This document shows, piece after piece, positions 4,528 to 7,059 of a DNA stretch of 7,059 bases. The notes under the pieces are model-generated. The model saw nothing but the letters and a program-made list of their open reading frames with translations. It was not told the origin of the DNA and ran no database searches. Source of the DNA: an uncultured Ruminococcus sp. (GTDB lineage Bacteria; Bacillota; Clostridia; Oscillospirales; Ruminococcaceae); assembly GCA_946188175.1 (NCBI GenBank), contig CAMHUJ010000087.1:1-7059 (forward strand). The letters run 5' to 3'. The stretch's first letter is position 1. Every line of letters begins with the position of its first letter. Both the position numbers and the translations under genes were made by a program.

Positions 4528-4989
4528 TCAGGCTCTTGTAATTTGCCCGTCTTTCAGATTCAGTTCGCTGCATTTTTTCAGGCGACGTTCAACCGTGTCC
4601 CGACTGCATCCGAGGTATTCCGCCATGTCCTTCACACTCATGCTGCCGCTAAATGCACACATATCGAAAGTGTTGACCAGCTCGGCAGATTTGTCCGCTG
4701 CCTTCGCCTTAGCAATCTCTGACTGCCTCTTGTGACCGTTCCTGGTTGCCCGCTGCTGCGTTGTCAGATCGACATCAGACTGCAAATCCTTCAGGACCCC
4801 GAGAAGGTCAATTTCATGTACCGGATACCGGAACCAGATATTCCGAGGCGGGAACTTCGGGAACTCGCGCAGTGTGCCCTCGATCCGCCATGCAGACATT
4901 TGCGAAACATAGACATCCGATGCCTTCAACAGCAAGTGCCTGATACTGCCCATTTGACATATTATCCCGGCATAGCTGCGCGGCAGCAT
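4528..4989 (-). pseudogene. C-terminal part of the primase-helicase, out of frame
   Basis: This frame carries the normal end of the AAA_25-type phage helicase gene. From about position 4900 down it reads SAWRIEGTLREFPKFPPRN, IWFRYPVHEID, a linker rich in Lys/Ala, and a C-terminal HTH (VKDMAEYLGCSRDTVERRL). I know the WRIEGTLREFPKF...RYP phrase as the continuation of exactly the ATPase encoded by the upstream frame. The frame opens after a TGA at 4996-4998, and the ATG at 4989 has no convincing ribosome site. Residues before about 4930 (MLPRSYAGIICQ) are then just the mirror of the other frame. Joining the two needs one base skipped (or one extra base removed). Removing one G of the pair at 4923-4924 would give ...ALAVEASDVYVSQ... 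. It is read here as a fragment of one gene, not an independent gene. Confidence 0.75.
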
Positions 4990-6751
4990 TACGGTTCAGC
5001 AGATCGTCCTGCGGCGCATTCGCCAGTGCGCTCGGAGCAGCTTGGGCAAGGTGATGTTCACAGATTCGGCAGGCTTCACGGTTCTGCTGCTGTTTGATGA
5101 TGTCCTCAGTCAGATCGAGCTCGATCATATCGAGCAGCGCGTCCGGGTCACGGGCAAACACGCCGGAGCCGGATGCTCTGTCCATTGATCGTTTGCTGCC
5201 CTGCAAGCCTTTGCTGTGGTGGTGGCAATAGATTACCGCGCAGCCCAGCTCTGTGCAGACCTTATCGAACTGGTTGCAGAAGTGCGCCATCTGATCGGCA
5301 GAGTTTTCGTCGCCGGTGATAACTTTGTATATCGGGTCGATGATGACCGCGATATAATGGCCTTGCCGTGCTCGGCGGATCAGCTTCGGTGCAAGCTTGT
5401 CCATTGGTTCTGTCACGCCTCTGAGATTCCAGATGTCAATACTGCCGATGTTCTGCGGCGGGATCCTCATGCTGTCGTAGACATCCCGGAACCGGTGCAG
5501 GCAGGATGCTCGGTCAAGTTCCAGATTCACGTAAAGCACGCGGCCTTTTGCACATTGCCAGTCGAGCCACTTTCTGCCTTCTGCGATTGCAATGCACATT
5601 TCGATCAACGCATAAGACTTTCCGGCCTTTGACGGTCCGGCAATCAGCATCTTGTGACCCTGACGCAGCACGCCCTCGATGAGCGGCGGTGCGAGCTCCG
5701 GCAAGTGCTCCCATGCATCGGCCATGCTCTCAAAGTCAGGCAGATCGTCCGTGATGCTCTCGATGTAGTCTTTCCATTCCGCCCACGATGCAAAGCCGGT
5801 ATTGGTCTCAATCAGAAATTGCTTGCGCCCGTTACGGATCACGCCGGGCATTCTGGAAAGTCGGGACGGATTCCGGTTTTGTCGGTCTACCTTCAGGCCG
5901 TTCTTATCACAAACAGAATACAGGAACTCGACCCGCTTGCGATATTCGTCATAGGTTCCTGCATCAACGCGCACAATCGCATGAAGCGACTTTCCACCGG
6001 AATAGACAAGTGCTGCAATCGGGAGCTTCAGATCGTGCATAATGCCGTTCTGCTGCTCGACCGGAATTGCATCAGATTCGACAAGTGCATACCGGAACTC
6101 TGTCACGTTTTCATTTTTGGCTCCACGCCCGTCAAGTGGATTGAAGCGAATCCATGCACCGCATTCGGGGTTTGTGTCCCCGAATACGGATGCAAAGTCG
6201 CCCTTGTACCTCTGTAAGTCTGCAAGGAGCTGTCCTGCTGTTCTGTCCCAGCAACCGGCAGTCGGCAAATATTTTCCGTCACGGTTTTGCCAGCATTCCG
6301 TCACATAGCCGACATTGTCACCGGCTTCAAACAAAGTTTCAAGGTATCTTGAAATCTGTTCGGCGGGATTCCAATTATCTGGTTCCGGAATTGGCAGAGC
6401 TGTCGTCTGCTCCGGAGATGTCACAACGTAATCGGCATTGATTTCGTCGTTCCAGTCAAGTGCCTGACCACTGCCGTGCTCACGGTGCGGCTGATAGCCG
6501 TTTTCCAGAGCCATGTGAACGATAGTGCCTGCGGTAACCGGTGTATCTGAGCCGTTGAAGCTGTGCCATTTTTTCGCGCATTCTCCAGTATGATACCGCG
6601 CACCGTCACGCGCTGACCATGAATCCCAGACCGATACCGGATAGCCTGCATCTTTGAGTGCCATGCCGATCCCGCACCATTCCTGATATGACAGTCCTGC
6701 CGGGTCGATGTATTGGAGCAGCTCTTCAAGGTTGTCATTTTTATGTTCCAT
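4814..6751 (-). CDS. Phage primase-helicase fusion (PriCT-2 / AEP-like / RepA-type ATPase), frameshifted at the C-terminus
   Basis: ATG at 6751, GAGG with a 6 nt spacer, 11 bp overlap with the helicase gene. Residues 1-85 (YIDPAGLSYQEWCGIGMALK, KKWHSFNG) match a PriCT-2-type domain. Residues about 195-310 look like an archaeo-eukaryotic primase core: LVESD (223-227) for the metal-binding acids, SGGKSLHAIVRV (251-262) for the sxH motif, and DRQNRNPSRLSRMPG (289-303). Residues 355-560 form a RecA-like AAA_25/RepA ATPase: Walker A GPSKAGKS (372-379), VLYVNLE (405-411), Walker B VIIDPI (469-474), YCHHHSKG (508-515) and RASGSGVFARDPDA (525-538). Such fusions unwind and prime phage DNA. After about residue 608 the sequence loses the family pattern and ends in a 37-residue tail without homology, while the true C-terminus continues in another frame (4528-4989). 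ATPase and primase cores are complete; the DNA-binding tail is lost unless the ribosome shifts frame. Confidence 0.88.
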   Translation of the reverse strand: MEHKNDNLEELLQYIDPAGLSYQEWCGIGMALKDAGYPVSVWDSWSARDGARYHTGECAKKWHSFNGSDTPVTAGTIVHMALENGYQPHREHGSGQALDWNDEINADYVVTSPEQTTALPIPEPDNWNPAEQISRYLETLFEAGDNVGYVTECWQNRDGKYLPTAGCWDRTAGQLLADLQRYKGDFASVFGDTNPECGAWIRFNPLDGRGAKNENVTEFRYALVESDAIPVEQQNGIMHDLKLPIAALVYSGGKSLHAIVRVDAGTYDEYRKRVEFLYSVCDKNGLKVDRQNRNPSRLSRMPGVIRNGRKQFLIETNTGFASWAEWKDYIESITDDLPDFESMADAWEHLPELAPPLIEGVLRQGHKMLIAGPSKAGKSYALIEMCIAIAEGRKWLDWQCAKGRVLYVNLELDRASCLHRFRDVYDSMRIPPQNIGSIDIWNLRGVTEPMDKLAPKLIRRARQGHYIAVIIDPIYKVITGDENSADQMAHFCNQFDKVCTELGCAVIYCHHHSKGLQGSKRSMDRASGSGVFARDPDALLDMIELDLTEDIIKQQQNREACRICEHHLAQAAPSALANAPQDDLLNRNAAAQLCRDNMSNGQYQALAVEGIGCLCFANVCMADRGHTARVPEVPASEYLVPVSGT

Positions 6752-7059
6752 AGGCTACCTCATTCGGGACATAAGTTGCCGGATCAACACCCGGCGGAAC
6801 CCTGCGCCATCCCTGTGCAGCAATCCGTGCAATCATGCTGTTCGCCGCATCAAAGCTCCATGCACCGACATTTCGGAAGCCATATCGTTCAAGTCGTGCG
6901 ATTTGCTTTGCAGTACACAAACCGGCAGTTTGACGCTGACCGGCTGCCCGCAACACTTGTTCTGCCATGCCTGCGGTTTGCACCTTGTTCGGATCAATGC
7001 CGCGGTTTTCAAGCGCCTGCATTTGCGTTTGAGAGGGCGGTGCACACTCCCATCCGAAT
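6741..7059 (-). CDS. C-terminal tail of a phage DEAD/DEAH-box (SF2) helicase, 5' end outside window
   Basis: The frame is open from the right edge; before the first ATG at 7022 it already reads FGWECAPPSQTQ, so the gene begins outside the window. The visible 105 residues show two repeated units: GWECAPPSQTQMQALENRGID and CTAKQIARLERYGF...SFDAANSMIARIAAQGW. This pair, a P/A-x-x-KQ-x-x-L-x-x-G motif ending in GWR, is what I know as the C-terminal accessory region of SF2 helicases from Clostridia phages. The helicase motor itself (Walker A, DEAD box) is not in the window. The gene overlaps the primase-helicase start by 11 bp, consistent with a replication operon. Confidence 0.78.
   Translation of the reverse strand, partial: FGWECAPPSQTQMQALENRGIDPNKVQTAGMAEQVLRAAGQRQTAGLCTAKQIARLERYGFRNVGAWSFDAANSMIARIAAQGWRRVPPGVDPATYVPNEVAYGT

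Noticed and set aside
3673..4722. Plus-strand open frame of 349 codons across rusA, the gap and the primase C-terminus
   Set aside because: It mirrors several minus-strand genes with clear families, crosses the inverted repeat, has no ribosome site and encodes no recognisable domain.
1..7059. CRISPR array, tRNA, rRNA, insertion sequence or attachment site
   Set aside because: No regularly spaced repeats, no tRNA-like cloverleaf, no transposase-like frame and no integrase or flanking duplication were seen.

Overview
This window is a stretch of tailed-phage DNA, either a prophage or a free phage, most likely from a Gram-positive anaerobe of the Clostridia (Ruminococcus/Oscillospiraceae type). 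The host is inferred from protein flavour, purine-rich GGAGG ribosome sites, two GTG starts and a GC content a little above 50%; it is not proven. Every gene I can support lies on the minus strand, so biological order runs from the right end of the window to the left. Genes are tightly packed, with 4 to 20 bp overlaps and coupled starts. There are only two real intergenic gaps, and both are full of symmetric sequence.

Right part (7059 to about 3954), replication and recombination: the C-terminal tail of a DEAD/DEAH-type phage helicase runs off the right edge. It is followed by a large primase-helicase fusion (PriCT-2-like N-terminus, archaeo-eukaryotic-primase-like core, RepA/AAA_25-type ATPase). 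Its C-terminal part, including a DNA-binding HTH, sits in a different frame (4528-4989), so the gene appears frameshifted. A 166 bp gap then holds a 67 nt imperfect inverted repeat, an A/T tract and three copies of TTGCGGCA. It precedes a RusA-type Holliday junction resolvase.

Middle part (about 3957 to 2274), small accessory genes and the late switch: a string of tiny overlapping genes encodes a Cys-rich 75 aa protein, a 38 aa microprotein, a 72 aa protein, a zinc-ribbon-like 118 aa protein, a Cys-rich 68 aa protein and a 59 aa membrane protein. It ends with a sigma-region-4-like regulator of the ArpU/DUF1492 type, the usual last gene before the late genes in such phages.

Left part (2277 to 1), late leader and head genes: right at the end of the regulator gene is a good sigma-A-type promoter with an extended -10. 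It is followed within about 35 nt by an intrinsic-terminator-like hairpin and further competing stems, all inside a roughly 155 nt leader of the portal gene. The portal protein (SPP1 gp6-like, GTG start) is coupled by an ATGA overlap to a MuF/gp7-like minor head protein. That protein carries a C-terminal extension whose base composition drops sharply at about position 120, and it runs off the left edge. No terminase gene lies between the regulator and the portal, where one is normally expected.

Together: the replication genes copy the phage DNA, RusA resolves recombination or replication intermediates, the ArpU-like factor probably turns on late transcription, and the portal and MuF proteins start head assembly. 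The points most worth a second look are the structured, terminator-containing late leader, the MuF C-terminal module (possible polymorphic toxin), the repeat-rich gap beside the primase gene, the frameshift and the missing terminase.
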